Shown piece after piece: positions 11,346 to 22,885 of a DNA stretch of 64,000 nt. Under the pieces are notes generated by a model. It was not told where the DNA came from. It searched no databases and worked only from the letters and a program-made list of their open reading frames with translations. The stretch covers positions 23,626,022-23,690,021 of the forward strand of contig OX578150.1 in NCBI GenBank assembly GCA_951213105.1. Reading direction: 5' to 3'. The translations under genes were made by a program, and so were the position numbers. This stretch comes from Amaurobius ferox (lineage: Eukaryota; Arthropoda; Arachnida; Araneae; Amaurobiidae). Positions within the stretch are counted from its first letter, which is position 1. Each line of letters begins with the position of its first letter.

Positions 11346-12586
11346 AACTTCACCTTTTATAACCTTTTAGCTATTTTTCATCTCATTTGCATTGTTGTAC
11401 ATGTTCCATGGTCATGTTTTTTTCACACATTATCACTCTTTTAAATTATACACGTGTCGACGATATTCGGGATGGCTTGTTGGAGCCTTTCAACCAGAGA
11501 TATAGGTAGACTGTGCATTGCTATTCAGAAGAGATTGAAAACATGACCACTACATGTATCACATGACTTATGGTCGAACACTCCCAGACTTAGCTACTTA
11601 TTGCCGCGCTTGGCGCTATAAAATATCTTTTTTTCACTGGAGTAAAACAGTGCTGAATACCTCTTACGTTTCTGATGTATTTCAAAATACATATTGGTTA
11701 GATCTTAACTGATCAAGTTCTATTAATCACAGTAACATGAAATTTGGCATGTCGTTTTCTTTTGTGATATATTTCAATTTTGTAGCTAGAAGGTCTAAAT
11801 TTCGTATTTCTTTGTCTTTTACGGTGCATATTGATTTCTTAGATTTTGAACCTTATCGGGCTAGCCTATCCTGGGCCCGCCGTATAAATATGCTCATTAT
11901 TCGGGAATAACTCGCGATCCGTTGTATCCAGAAAGTTATATCATATTTAGCATATGATTGTGTTTCATGGTATATTAATTGTATTTTGAATTATCGGAGT
12001 AATTAAATTCATTGCTACTATCCCAGCCTGTCCAGGAACAGTTAGAGAAATGCATTGAGGAACAACTTAATGTTAGTCTTAGGAATAACTCGGGAACCGG
12101 AGCAAACATTTTGTATGCTGTTGTATCCACTTATTTAAGTCACATATAACTAATAAAAGGGTGTCCTTGAAAAGAAATACATTTTTACTTGTTTTCAATT
12201 CAATTAATAAAATCATCAGTTAAATTGTCCTTAATTTCGAAAAAAAGCATCAATTATATTATTTAAGGTTGCTGATGTTTAATATTATTGCATCAACATT
12301 TTAATAATGAATAAACTTTTATGAAGTTTGAGATTTTAAAAATATACATTCAGTCATTAGAATTAACATACCTTCTAGTGTTTTAAAAGTGCAGTTAAAA
12401 TTATTTTCTTACTTCAGTAAAACTTTATTAAATAAAATACTTTTATTTTTGTACAAACTGAAGTGCAAAATTGCCTCAATGCCAATTTTCAACTTTAGAC
12501 ATATAGCTGAGCATTATACAATTGTAACTATTCAAAATCTTGAATATTATTTCCAGATTATGCAATAGTTACTTTATATTCCTTGA

Positions 12587-12616
12587 CCCCCCCCCCCCCC
12601 CACACACACACAAAAA
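12587..12616. repeat. C15 run followed by (CA)n
   Basis: A run of about 15 C is followed by about seven CA units. The small frame that spans it (12583-12777) is not credible as a gene. Confidence 0.9.
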
Positions 12617-13431
12617 TGCTTCCGGTCGTCCATTTTGTTGCTCCAAGTCCTCTGGACGAGCCGGACGGCCTGGGGCTTTCACACAAAAATGCTTTTAAAA
12701 ATATATGGACACAATATTATTATAATAAATCAAACTGCTGCTTGCAAGGCATTAACTTGCAAAAGTTAATGACTTAAACTTTCTAATAAAATGGCTTTAT
12801 TAGTTCATATTTATCAATAGAACAACACCCTGTTAATTGCAGGGAAGGAGTGGGGAATGAATAAACATTTTAAACACAATTTTGAAACATTTTCGCACTC
12901 AGTTCCTCACTGATCAAAAATATTATTACTTTGACATCATTAAAAGGATCAAAGAACGAAGTTTCAAAGAGCTAAATAGAATCTATAGGACAATAATTTC
13001 TTTATATTTAAAATTATTTTTAATTTTTTAAATATGTGTTATGAAATTTCTTATATTTATGTCGTTACATCCCAAAATTTAATATTTTCACAATTCCAAT
13101 TTTTAACATAATGGAATGATATCTTCGCATTCTAATTTAAAAAAAACGTATTACTTTGAATCTTTTATGAATTTACCCGGCGATCCATTATATATGTTTT
13201 TTTTTTAATTATTTCAAATTTCATTCTTTGCTTTACATATTCATCAGACAGTGAGACACTTTAGGTTATTTCATTTTTAAGATATGGAAAAAAGCTAAAA
13301 TTGAAAACATAAATCAGTTTCGTTCCAAAGTTTCTGTAAAAACATCCCCGCCCCCCGTACCGACTGTTTAAAAAATTCCAGCCTTTATAGAACTCTAGGC
13401 ATAACAAATAATTGCTTAAAATGACTAAACG

Positions 13432-13540
13432 TTAACTTTATTTTATTTAGCATATTTTGATGCAATTTAGCATATTTTGCACATATAGCATAATTTAGCA
13501 TATTTTGCACATATAGCACAATTTAGCGTATTTTAATGCT
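13432..13540. repeat. Short tandem repeat based on TTTAGCATATTTTGCACATA
   Basis: Three to four imperfect units of about 30 bp, each with TTTAGCATATTTTG followed by CACATATAGCA. It is non-coding and AT-rich. Confidence 0.75.
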
Positions 13541-13817
13541 TAAAACTTTTCTCTTTTCAGTTGTGTTTCCCAGATCTTTCTTCATCTTTGGGAAAACTAA
13601 TGAAAATAATAGAAATTAGCTAACATTTTAATAAAAGTTTTAAATACACAAAAACTGAAGTGAAAAATATTTTAGTATATTTTATTGCACTTATCATAGA
13701 TAAATATTAGGAATTTCATATGGTTACTTTATACATTTCATAATCACAAAAAAATTTTCAAATCACATTTTAATTGCTCAATTTCATTTGATACATTACA
13801 TATACAGTTAAGGACTT

Positions 13818-14038
13818 GTTGTTGTTGTCGTGTCCCTAACATTACATTTAAGGAAGAATGTGTGCACTGCTTCTGTTTAGTCTAATGACCCGGGGCATCC
13901 GAAGGTAGAAGTCTGACTTCTGCCCCAAATAAGACATTACAGCATTCATGCCCGCAGGCGGGACTCGAACCCGCAATCTGGCAGCCGAGCCATCACGAGG
14001 AAACGCCTGCCTCTTTGACCGCTCGGCCACCACATCAG
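13818..14038 (-). mobile_element. tRNA-derived SINE (second SINE family) with 13-bp target duplication
   Basis: On the minus strand the head at about 14036-13950 resembles a class II tRNA (Ser/Leu type). It has an A-box TGGCCGAGCGGTC, a long variable region and a B-box GGTTCGAGTCC. A body of about 110 nt follows, ending in (CAA)n. The element is flanked by perfect copies of CAGTTAAGGACTT at 13805-13817 and 14039-14051, which fixes its limits. It is unrelated in body to the 5S/tRNA SINE family but has the same kind of CAA tail. It is a retroposed SINE rather than a tRNA gene. Confidence 0.93.
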
Positions 14039-14087
14039 CAGTTAAGGACTTTTTTGAAATTTTTAACGAGTATTATTTAATGTACAT

Positions 14088-14137
14088 ACAAAGGCAGTTA
14101 ATACAAAGGCAGTTGCACATACAAAGGCAGTGTAAAA
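14088..14137. repeat. Tandem repeat of ATACAAAGGCAGTT units
   Basis: Three imperfect units sharing ATACAAAGGCAGT lie next to the SINE's right target duplication. Confidence 0.7.
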
Positions 14138-14910
14138 AGTAATTGTTTCTGCTAGAATTTTCAAGAAAAAATTATATTTACGGCCATATACTGTATTTAT
14201 TTTTATAAGTCTGGAAAAATATAGCTCAACAAAAGATATCAATTTTAAATGTGTACTTACTGATATTTATATAAATTTGGGAGTTATTAATCATTTCATA
14301 GCATTATATGGCATGAAAACATTGTCAGGAGAAAAGAGTATGAAAATGTAAACAATCCAAGTTGGCGTAAAAAAATGTCGCCAAGAGAGAAAACTAGGCG
14401 TATTAAAAGTTTCACCTTTATTTTATTTTTTTGCTTCTAATTTTAAGCATTTATAGAGGTACAGTTTATGAAAGTACACAAACATATATAAAATATTTTA
14501 TTTTAAAAATAATTACAAGGCTATACATTATTTACAAAGCCAGAAAATCTACTTTTATTATAGGACGGCATGGTCGTACATGCCAATTAACTCTTTATTT
14601 TATATAAAATATGTTTTAAAATGAATGTAAACGACTTACCTGTGAAACGCAGTGTCTCCACCTTTGATAAACTTTGACGTACATCCATATGCAGCGCAAG
14701 ACATTACCATATTTTGCTTAAAAGTAAAAGCAAACGTGCGATGTGACTTCTCGCTTTTGGAAGCGTAATGCAATTGCAATGGAAGGAGAGATGCGCAAGG
14801 AAATATGCGCATAGGGGAGTGCCTAAGTCATGTGACTTAGTTCAGTGGTCACGGAAAGGTTGCCATAAGTCTCTCTACCTATATTTCACCTCGATGGTTG
14901 GAGCGCCTAG

Positions 14911-15389
14911 ACAAAATTGCCTGTATCTCTGAGGTGTATCTGTGCAGTTGAGACTATGAATTATTTAAAATGCTCCATAAAGGGGCGGGGGGACAGTTTG
15001 TCAAAGGGTGAATATTAGGAAAAGGTGTAAAGTGAGAAGAGATGGATGTCTTTCTTCCTCACGAAAAAAAAAGGGGGCCCACTCAAATTTTTTTTTTTTT
15101 TTTTCCAGATGAAATAATTCAATGCCAAGAGACAATTTGCAACATAAAGGATGTTGGTAGCAAATGTTTGCAATTGGAAAAGAAAGTGGTGCTGCTTGAA
15201 TTATTTTTAAATTGCAGATTAGGAGTGCAGCAGGTTATTTATTGAGAGCTGAGAAATGTACTATCAAGAGTGGGATATTGATGATTTTAATTAAAAAGTG
15301 CTTCAGCTAAGGTTTGATGATTTATTTCCATTGTGTCAGAATTAGTTTAAGAAATTAGAATTTAAAATTATGAGTTTAATATTTAAGAG
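14911..15389. other. Non-coding spacer with poly-T tract
   Basis: AT-rich with a T run at about 15091-15108. The 67-codon frame across it is not supported by any motif. Confidence 0.5.
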
Positions 15390-16820
15390 TAGTAGAGGCT
15401 CTTGGTCTCTTGCGGTACTGCCATTGGTGGGGGGTCGTAATCTGGAAAGTTTCAGATTTCCTGGTTCGGAATTTTATTGAGATTTGAAAAAAAATTAGAA
15501 GTAAGTTTTACAATCTGTTTGTTAATTTGGAATATACCGAAGTCTTTGTGTATAACATCATTTCTAAGGAACCGGGGGCTTTTCTTATGATTCTAAGTGT
15601 TTTATTTTAAACGACCTGAAGTTTTGTGAGAGTTTGATTTTCTGCTAATCCCCAGACAGGTGCTCCATACAGGAGTATCGGCCTAAGGACAGTTTTATAA
15701 AGCAGGACTTTATTTTGGCAACTAGCGATGGGGGAGTGAAGTATTGAAAAAAGTAGTCTTCTGGCGTGGTGGAATTTTTTAATGGCATTTGTGATATGTG
15801 GCTTCCAAGATAGCTTTGAGTCAAAAGTGACTCCAAGGTATTTGGCGGTCTCGACATATGGAATATTCTTGTTGTAATTTGGATAGGTTTGGGTTTGTTC
15901 TTTTTGCGAATTTTGGAAAAGATGATACATTTTGTTTTGTTTTCATTGATTTTGATTTTCCATTTCCGAAACCAGGCGGAAATAGTGTGTATGTGTTTTT
16001 GCAGTCTGGAGCGTATAACATATTTTTTGGAGCTGCTGGTGTAAATAACTGTGTCATCCGCATATATAGCGAGGTAAGTGTTTTGAGCGCGGGGGATGTC
16101 GTTGATGTACAGATTAAAAAGGATCGGGGCCAATTGAGAGCCTTGTGGGACCCCGGACCTAAGAGGTTTGTGATTGGAGTATGTGTGCTTGTAGCGGACT
16201 GTGAAGGATCTATTTCGAAGGAAGTAGTTTACTAGATGTATAAGTGAGTCTGGTATGCTCAGCTGAATTAATTTGTATATTAAGGCATCATACCACACTT
16301 TATCAAAGGCCTTCGAAATATCAATAAGTAGGAACCCTGTTGAGAGGCCGATTTCAAGACCTTTAGACATGAATTCGGTGACTCTCAACAGTTGGTGTGT
16401 TGTAGAATGAAGAGGGCGGAAGCCGAATTGTTCCGGTTTGATGATGTTGTGAAGTTCAATAAAATTTTTAATCCGTGTGTGAATTATACGCTCCGCAAGT
16501 TTACTGATAGAATTTAGAAGGCTAATGGGTCTAAAATTTTGAGCAAGTGTGAGGTCTTCGACTGGTTTCGGAATTCCAACTATGATTGCGGTTTTCCAAT
16601 TTGAAGGGAAATGATGAAATTTAAGAATTGCGTTAAATAAAAGGGTGATGTAGTAGATAATATTTATGGGAAGAGATTTGAGTGCTTTATTATTTATTCT
16701 ATCAATGCCAGGGGCTTTGTTGTTTTTCAGATTTTTAATTTCGTTAATAATTTCAGCAGGGAGGGCTGACGGAATAGCGAAAGTGGGGGTCTCATTAAGA
16801 AAGTGATTAAGGGTGTTTAA
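15390..16820 (-). pseudogene. LINE-2 ORF2, 3' part: reverse transcriptase
   Basis: This is the 3' segment of a minus-strand Jockey-type LINE. From 16820 downwards it shows the linker, then reverse transcriptase motifs: FRPISLLNSISKLAERI (about 16500), EQFGFRPLHSTTHQLLRV (about 16400), IDISKAFDKVWYDAL, SGVPQGSQLAPILFNLYIND and LAIYADDTVIYTSSS (about 16040), then KYLGVTFDSKLSW. One frameshift falls near 15900, and another lies upstream of 16388. The frame is cut exactly at the TTAA at 16817-16820, where the piggyBac-like element entered, and it resumes in phase at 22886. The 3' end near 15390 shows no clear tail. Confidence 0.85.
16817..16820. repeat. TTAA target duplication, left
   Basis: It pairs with TTAA at 22886-22889. 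Both lie in LINE-2 sequence, and removing the insert plus one TTAA leaves the LINE-2 frame in phase. Confidence 0.85.
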
Positions 16821-18728
16821 CCAGTTGAGCGGCTATGACGAGATAACTCGTGTGAAAGATTGTCATCGTTCGCCGGCCGGAGACGAGTTAATTCATCGAC
16901 ACATTCTGTGAGACCACCAGCTTCGACAGCCCCTTCAAAGTGGCAGACTAGCTTTCTTACAATGCAACAGTTTCATTGCCCCAAATGTCGGAAAGAAAAG
17001 AGGATGTTCTGAGAATCTGATTTATGGCCGGTCATTGTAAGGACCGAGACGCAAAGATCGCTTATCTTGCCTGCTCCCCACCAACGAAGCTCGGACATCT
17101 TTCTCACCATTTCGTTTTCATGCCTATCGTTCGATTTCACGAGCAGCAAATGCTGGGAAAATAATTCTTTGAGATTGGTATTCATTCGGTTATATATTGC
17201 AGATTATTGCATTTTTTAAGTGACGGTCACAAAAACAACGTATTTTTTCTTAATTGCCCTCTTAAATCCTCTAATCAACAGCTTAATTATTTCTTAGAAA
17301 AATAATTTGCAGTCGGTAAAAAAGCAGTCAAATCTTAGGTAAAACATATTAGAATCTACTACCTTATACTATTTATTTTAACAGTATACTAACAAATTTT
17401 TATAGTGTACTATAACGTCTATTTATAGTATACTATAATAATAGACATTTTCATATTTAATAGCTAGCTTTCGCGACATGTTTGAAATTGGATTGGTTAT
17501 AAAAGTTGAAATTGGTTATAAAAGTTAAATTTTTTAAATCATAAATTACTTATCAGATATTTTAATAATACAAATAAACTAAAATATTTTGTGAAAAATC
17601 ATTCAAGTTAACAATTTCATACATTTTATATATTGGGATAATTATTATAGATATTTGTCAAATTCCTGGTTTCATCTGATTAATTTATTTTATTAACAAT
17701 TCATAATAGTTTTCTACAATTGACTTAATTTAGCTGTATTAATATAAACTATTTCAATACGATTTACAAAGTTATAAATTTCCCTCCAGGACTAGGTAGT
17801 TAGTTTTTAGTATGGGAGGGACATTATCATTGCTTTTAAAGAAAATGCTATGGAAATTTTAAAATTCCAATAATTGCACATCTAAAAGTTCTTTAGTTTT
17901 AATTTTTCACATAATGTATATAAACTTAAAATTTCATAGAGGTATTATTTCTTGAGTTATTGTGACTATACCCGACAAGCATATGATCACACTCGACATG
18001 CACATATATACTTACAGATATTTTTTCAAAAGTATTCAAAATGCTTTCAAGTATTTAAACTTGTTTATCCAACAAAATCTCGATTTTTTTTATAATAACA
18101 ATACTTTTTCTTTACAGTAGCATAAGAATGTAAAAATATGTACAATAATATATATTGTTTTCCAGGGAAAATTGGAATTTTAAATTTTAACACAAATTTT
18201 AACACAATGTTTTAAATGTATATTTCTTCTTGTTAATGAACGTTTTTGGAATATAAAGAGTAATATGTTATTCCTCGTATCACTGCAGCTATACAAGTTT
18301 TAAAAATATCTTTAATAAATATAGGAAACACATATTTCAAATATTTTTGTTTGGAGTCACACCTTTTAAAATTGAAAACTTCAATCAATTAAAAACGAGC
18401 ACTTTATTTCACCATTTTAAAATATTTTACATGTTTATCTTACACATAACGTTATTTAAAGAAACACACTTATCAAACCAATTGGTATTATATGTATTTC
18501 ATGATGAATTTTCAAGGAAATGGTAATTTTTTGTATTCCAATATTCTTAGCTAAACTCATTTTTTACATTGTCTGGATTACAAAATCGTTGAAAATACAA
18601 AGTAAGTTTAGGGGGATCGCAAATTGAAGTATCTGATCATGAAACTTTGATTTAAATATTAGGTTAATAAAGTAGAATATATTTATTCTAATTTTTATGT
18701 GTTTACCAGGAAAAATGAAAATAGCGTA

Positions 18729-19092
18729 TCGATGTAAAACACGATTTTATTTCGTGTAAATACAATCATGTGTGACCATTTGAACACTCAACGTTATTTA
18801 TCTCAATAAAAGCCTAAACATATTTTAATTAAAATATTATAATGTTTACTCACTTTTGAAAGTTAAAAGGTATTGGCATATAAATCTTAATAAAGCGGTA
18901 CATATATAAGTCGATGTAAAACACGATTTTATTTCGTGTAAATACAATCATGTGTGACCATTTGAACACTCAACGTTATTTATCTCAATAAAAGCCAAAA
19001 CATATTTTAATTAAAATATTATAATGTTTACTCACTTTTGAAAGTTAAAAGGTATTGGCATATAAATCTTAATAAAGCGGTACATATATAAG
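18729..19092. repeat. Two-unit tandem duplication, period 182 bp
   Basis: The unit beginning TCGATGTAAAACACGATTTT at 18729 recurs at 18911. The two copies are almost identical through TACATATATAAGT. This suggests a recent duplication within the piggyBac-like element. It is non-coding. Confidence 0.93.
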
Positions 19093-20611
19093 TACTAGAT
19101 AAAAAATATACTAACATAACCATACTGAGAAAAGGTAACAAATTCATATAATGATTTAATTGCTTTTAATTCTCATAACTTTTGATTTATAAACCAAAAA
19201 CATGGTTGGACTTATCTAAACAAAATTTTTAAATGCGGAATTACAACAAACTAGTTAAATTATAATTGCAGTTCTACAAATATTCGTTTTCGTACTCATT
19301 GTAACTTAATAAAATGCATTTAATATACATTTTAAAAAATACGTTTAATATACATTTTAATAAATGTACTTATTTTATAATAAATATATCTGATTTTTAT
19401 TTTAAATACATTTGATATATATACTCTGTATAATATTATTTAAATTTTTATTTCAAAAACTATATAAACTAAAACGGAAAATCGAATATAATCATCTAGG
19501 AATCTGTTCAGCAATACTTTCAGATACGCCACTTCGGTCAGGTGAGAAACCACCTGGAAGCCAAAAGAGCAGAAAAAGAATATGCTTATAGCAACTGATT
19601 TTAAGAGAGGGGGGGGGGCAAATAGCTCCTTAAGATGAGCTGTTTATTAAAAGAAGAGTAGTAAGACTTGATTTAACGTTTTTCTGGGGTACACAAAGCA
19701 GAAACCGAGGCCAAGACTTAATATGGGAAAGCTCTAAAAAAATAAGTAATGAAATGTTTCCAATATAATAAATATTTTGTGGTATTTTAATATTTTTAAT
19801 TTCTTGTATTTAATTGTATATAAAAACTGTAGTTTATAAAAAAAATTCGAATCAATATTTCGAGACAATCACCATGTGAAATGCTTTACATTATGTGATC
19901 ATTATTTGTGTAAATGTAATTTCCTTATGATATAATTTATAAATCATATTTAATTTGCAAAATATTTTATAACTGTAAAGTGGAACCATTATAAATAAAT
20001 AATATAAAGAAATGCTGTTAGAATACCTTTTAAAATAAGATATATAAGACTAATTGTAATTTACAGAATTATTTTAAGTTATACATAATGTCCTATACTC
20101 AACTGCGGCTTAATAACTCATGCCCATGTTTCTGAAGAATAGGAATAGTTATCTGCATTCAGGAGTGAGAGTACTTTGATAACTAAGGAACCCACCAATC
20201 AAACGCATTCCCATAGTTTGGAATCGCGTTTCCAGTGTAGCAACCAGCATTCGGAAACCATTATACCGCTCTTCAGCATGCTGTAGACGATAATTAGATT
20301 CGCAGCAGGAGAACTTGCTATATTCCGATATTTTGGAAACCACTGTATGATTGATAAGTTAGTCATGCCATGCAACCAACTTCAAATTTCACGAATACAA
20401 TAAGGAGGAAAGCAGAGCCTCGTAGATCGTGGTCATGCGTGCTATAAGATACACCACTCGTGCCATGTACGAAATTACTTGAATTAGCATATATTCTCTC
20501 CTTTTTAAACAATGCTAGAATGGGACAGCAACACCCTGCGGTTATAAACATTAAAAATTTTGGTTCAAGCGCTAATTGTAATTTATTTTAGCTACAAACA
20601 ATACTCCTTCA

Positions 20612-20690
20612 TAGTTGGGTATTGAACCAACGACTCGGGGATTACGTCCAGTTATACTACAAACTACGCAAATTCTGCCATGTAAAGAGT
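20612..20690 (-). repeat. Possible degenerate tRNA-like (SINE head) sequence
   Basis: On the minus strand there is a B-box-like GGTTCAATACC preceded at about tRNA spacing by TAGTTTGTAGTATAACTGG. No body or tail can be recognised. The match is weak. Confidence 0.25.
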
Positions 20691-21660
20691 TATTTGAATT
20701 TATTTTCAACACTAAGACATAACTGTTCATTTATATATTTTTAATAATTGTTGCCATTTGAGAAAAATTAAATCACACTAGAAGGCTAATATTCCACACA
20801 AATATTTTATTCTACAAGTCGTAATTGCACCAAATATTTGTTTGTATTGTGCAATAAAACGACGTCTGTGAAAGCACTTGAGGTGGTCTTTGTTATATCA
20901 TGGGAAGGACGTGCTGTAGACAGTCACTGATTCTTGACTTGAGAGTTGAATGGGCATAGAAAATCCGCTGTAATCAGCCGCAAGGAACGAGCTCCGGACA
21001 AAAAGGGTGGGGGTGGGGGCAAAAGGGTATATGATTACAGAGTAGGCTACAATTTTCTTGCCTATAGTCACTTTCTCAGAAGACACTAAAAATAATTCGT
21101 TCTTAAAGATAATTATTTATCCTTTGAAACTTCCTAAATATTGTACACATGGAAACATAATGACACACACGAGTTACAAGGACTTTTCTTTTAATCTCCA
21201 CCTTTATATCAAAGTATATGTAAAAGTGAGCCTACCGAAAAAACTTTGTGGCAAATGCATTATATTTGTGAAAATAGTTTTTGCATGCAATATTTTATTA
21301 ACCTGAAAAGGCGGCAACAATAACGTCATTAAAACATGCACGTTTTTTCATTGCAATATGTCTTTAATTATGGGGGTTCGCTATGGATACAATGTATTCT
21401 TGCTGGCTGAAAGCCCTATATTTACTAGGCATAGACAATATTATATAGGATCGCGCTCTCACTGCAAATAACATTATTTATGGACAAAGTTAATTCTACT
21501 CTCGTCAGCATGGAATAGTAAATATTTGCAAAAGCAGTAGAAAGACTTGGTATGTTTCATAGTTTTATGTTTAACATATTCAATCCAACCATGCATCCAG
21601 CTTCACTCCGGTTACGTGGAACATTAGCGCCGCAACAAACGGCTACTAAAGTATGTAATC

Positions 21661-21787
21661 ACATCAAAAATGTTTGATTCGTGATCAGGGATGCTTGAAA
21701 CGTGCTGTCCCGTCGGAAACTCGAATTCGAATTTTCGACCCCGTCACAATACTTTCCTTATACATTATGTATATAAGGAAAGTAAAA
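21661..21787. repeat. Interspersed repeat ending in a hairpin, copy 2
   Basis: It matches 2932-3057. The terminal palindrome here (ACTTTCCTTATACATTATG, then its complement to AAGGAAAGT) is better preserved than in copy 1. It lies inside the piggyBac-like element. Confidence 0.7.
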
Positions 21788-22885
21788 AGATGTTTGAAAA
21801 ATAAGAGTTAAACATGTCTAACAAACAAGCATCTCGCATGCAACTTCGCATCAGAATACGAATGGGACTTATTTTAGAACACTAGAATGAATCCTCCTTA
21901 AGATATTGCATAATTTTCAAATAAATTTATATGAAATATGAAATTTTAAATATGTTTAAATGAGTTAGGATCGCCAACATTTTCATCCAGTTAGCACATT
22001 CATTCGTAAGAAAACAAACACAAACAAAAATTTTCTCACTGCAAACATTAACTTTTTAAAACGATTATCTTTTTCTAGAAAATTGGCAATTAAGGAATTT
22101 TTGTTGGAATTATACAATTTTAAACAGTATGAATTCGTAATAAAAATAATTTATGAATGTTTGTTTTTTTATAATTTATGAAATTTACTCTGCCGCACAT
22201 TAACATTGCCATTTTACATCTGATATACAGAATATGCAAAAGAAAGTAAGTTAACCCCGTAGCTTGATGGCTTTCTTCTAATAAATCAACAGTTTTCAAA
22301 AGATTCTATTTAAGTATATAGAGAATGTATAAAATATTCTCTAAACCCCGATAAATGATAACTAAAGCTAAATAAAAATTGATTTGTAAAATAAATTTAA
22401 ATATTTTCTTTGCATGCTTTACAGAGAAAAATGAAGCAAAATGATGTATCAACATTTCATTAATCAAAATACATTTATCATGTAATTTGAACTTCAAATA
22501 GCGTTTGCTTCAAAAATAGGGAGAAAACGACTATTAAAAATTAGCTATAAACTTGAAAGGGATTATAAAAAAAGAACGATTTTGGCCAAACAAAATCCAT
22601 CCAATTCTTATTTTGTAACTCATTTGTTTTTCTGTAACAATTCTGTCTTTCCCTTTCTGAGGGGATCGTGTCACGTGGTGCAAGCAAAGACGGCTATTCA
22701 GACACCTGCAGCGCAAGCTAATGATCAATTAAGTTGTTGACAGTTTTCAGAGGGGGAACGGGAATGCTCAGTTGGAAAAACAACATTTACGATGCCTCTC
22801 TGCGGTCAGTTTAGCTATAGATCTCCTTCTTGAAAGGTGACAAAACTGAGTCAGTGAGACAGAGTTTTCTCGGCCGGTCAAGTGG

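Larger units (their letters stand above)
6708..11456 (+). mobile_element. LINE-1 copy A: old 5'-truncated RNase H-bearing non-LTR retrotransposon
   Basis: The copy starts inside ORF1, at the position matching about 27075 in copy B, and ends inside the 3' UTR at TTATACACGTG, short of the (AACC)n tail seen in copy B. It carries remnants of ORF1 and ORF2 in the same order as copies B and C but with many frameshifts and stops, so it is the oldest of the three long copies. Gag with CCHC knuckles, apurinic endonuclease, reverse transcriptase and RNase H in this order is typical of arthropod I/Jockey-group LINEs. Confidence 0.85.
11481..14910. mobile_element. Probable decayed DNA transposon with diverged terminal inverted repeats
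   Basis: The left flank (about 11481-11600) and the complement of the right flank (about 14815-14910) share ordered blocks: ATATAGGTAGA, TGACCACT, TCACATGACTTA and CACTCCC. This is what an old terminal inverted repeat of about 110 bp would leave. The interior has no transposase frame and is AT-rich. It holds a C15/(CA)n tract, a short tandem repeat and a SINE. Target duplications could not be fixed because the ends are diverged. Confidence 0.4.
16821..22885. mobile_element. Large piggyBac-like element, non-autonomous (TTAA target, 13-bp TIRs)
   Basis: This is a 6065-bp insertion into LINE-2 ORF2. Its ends are CCAGTTGAGCGGC and, on the opposite strand, CCACTTGACCGGC, so 11 of 13 bases match. 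It is flanked by TTAA on both sides. TTAA specificity with short TIRs beginning CC is the hallmark of piggyBac. The interior is strongly AT-rich. I find no piggyBac transposase frame: the 60-95-codon frames inside have no DDD-type motif or Cys-rich C-terminus. The left end holds a short palindrome (ACGAGATAACTCGT). The element would have to be mobilised in trans. It contains a 182-bp tandem duplication and an interspersed hairpin repeat. Kolobok elements also use TTAA, so the superfamily is probable rather than certain. Confidence 0.78.

Noticed and set aside
12583..12777. 64-codon frame
   Set aside because: It begins in a C15/(CA)n tract and has no motif.
13432..13540. CRISPR-like array
   Set aside because: The units are contiguous and imperfect, with no unique spacers, and the DNA is eukaryotic.
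13948..14036. Functional tRNA gene (Ser/Leu-like, minus strand)
   Set aside because: It is the head of a SINE with a body, CAA tail and 13-bp target duplication.
16973..17185. 70-codon minus-strand frame as a piggyBac transposase end
   Set aside because: It lacks the Cys-rich C-terminal pattern and any DDD motif; the length and position could be chance.
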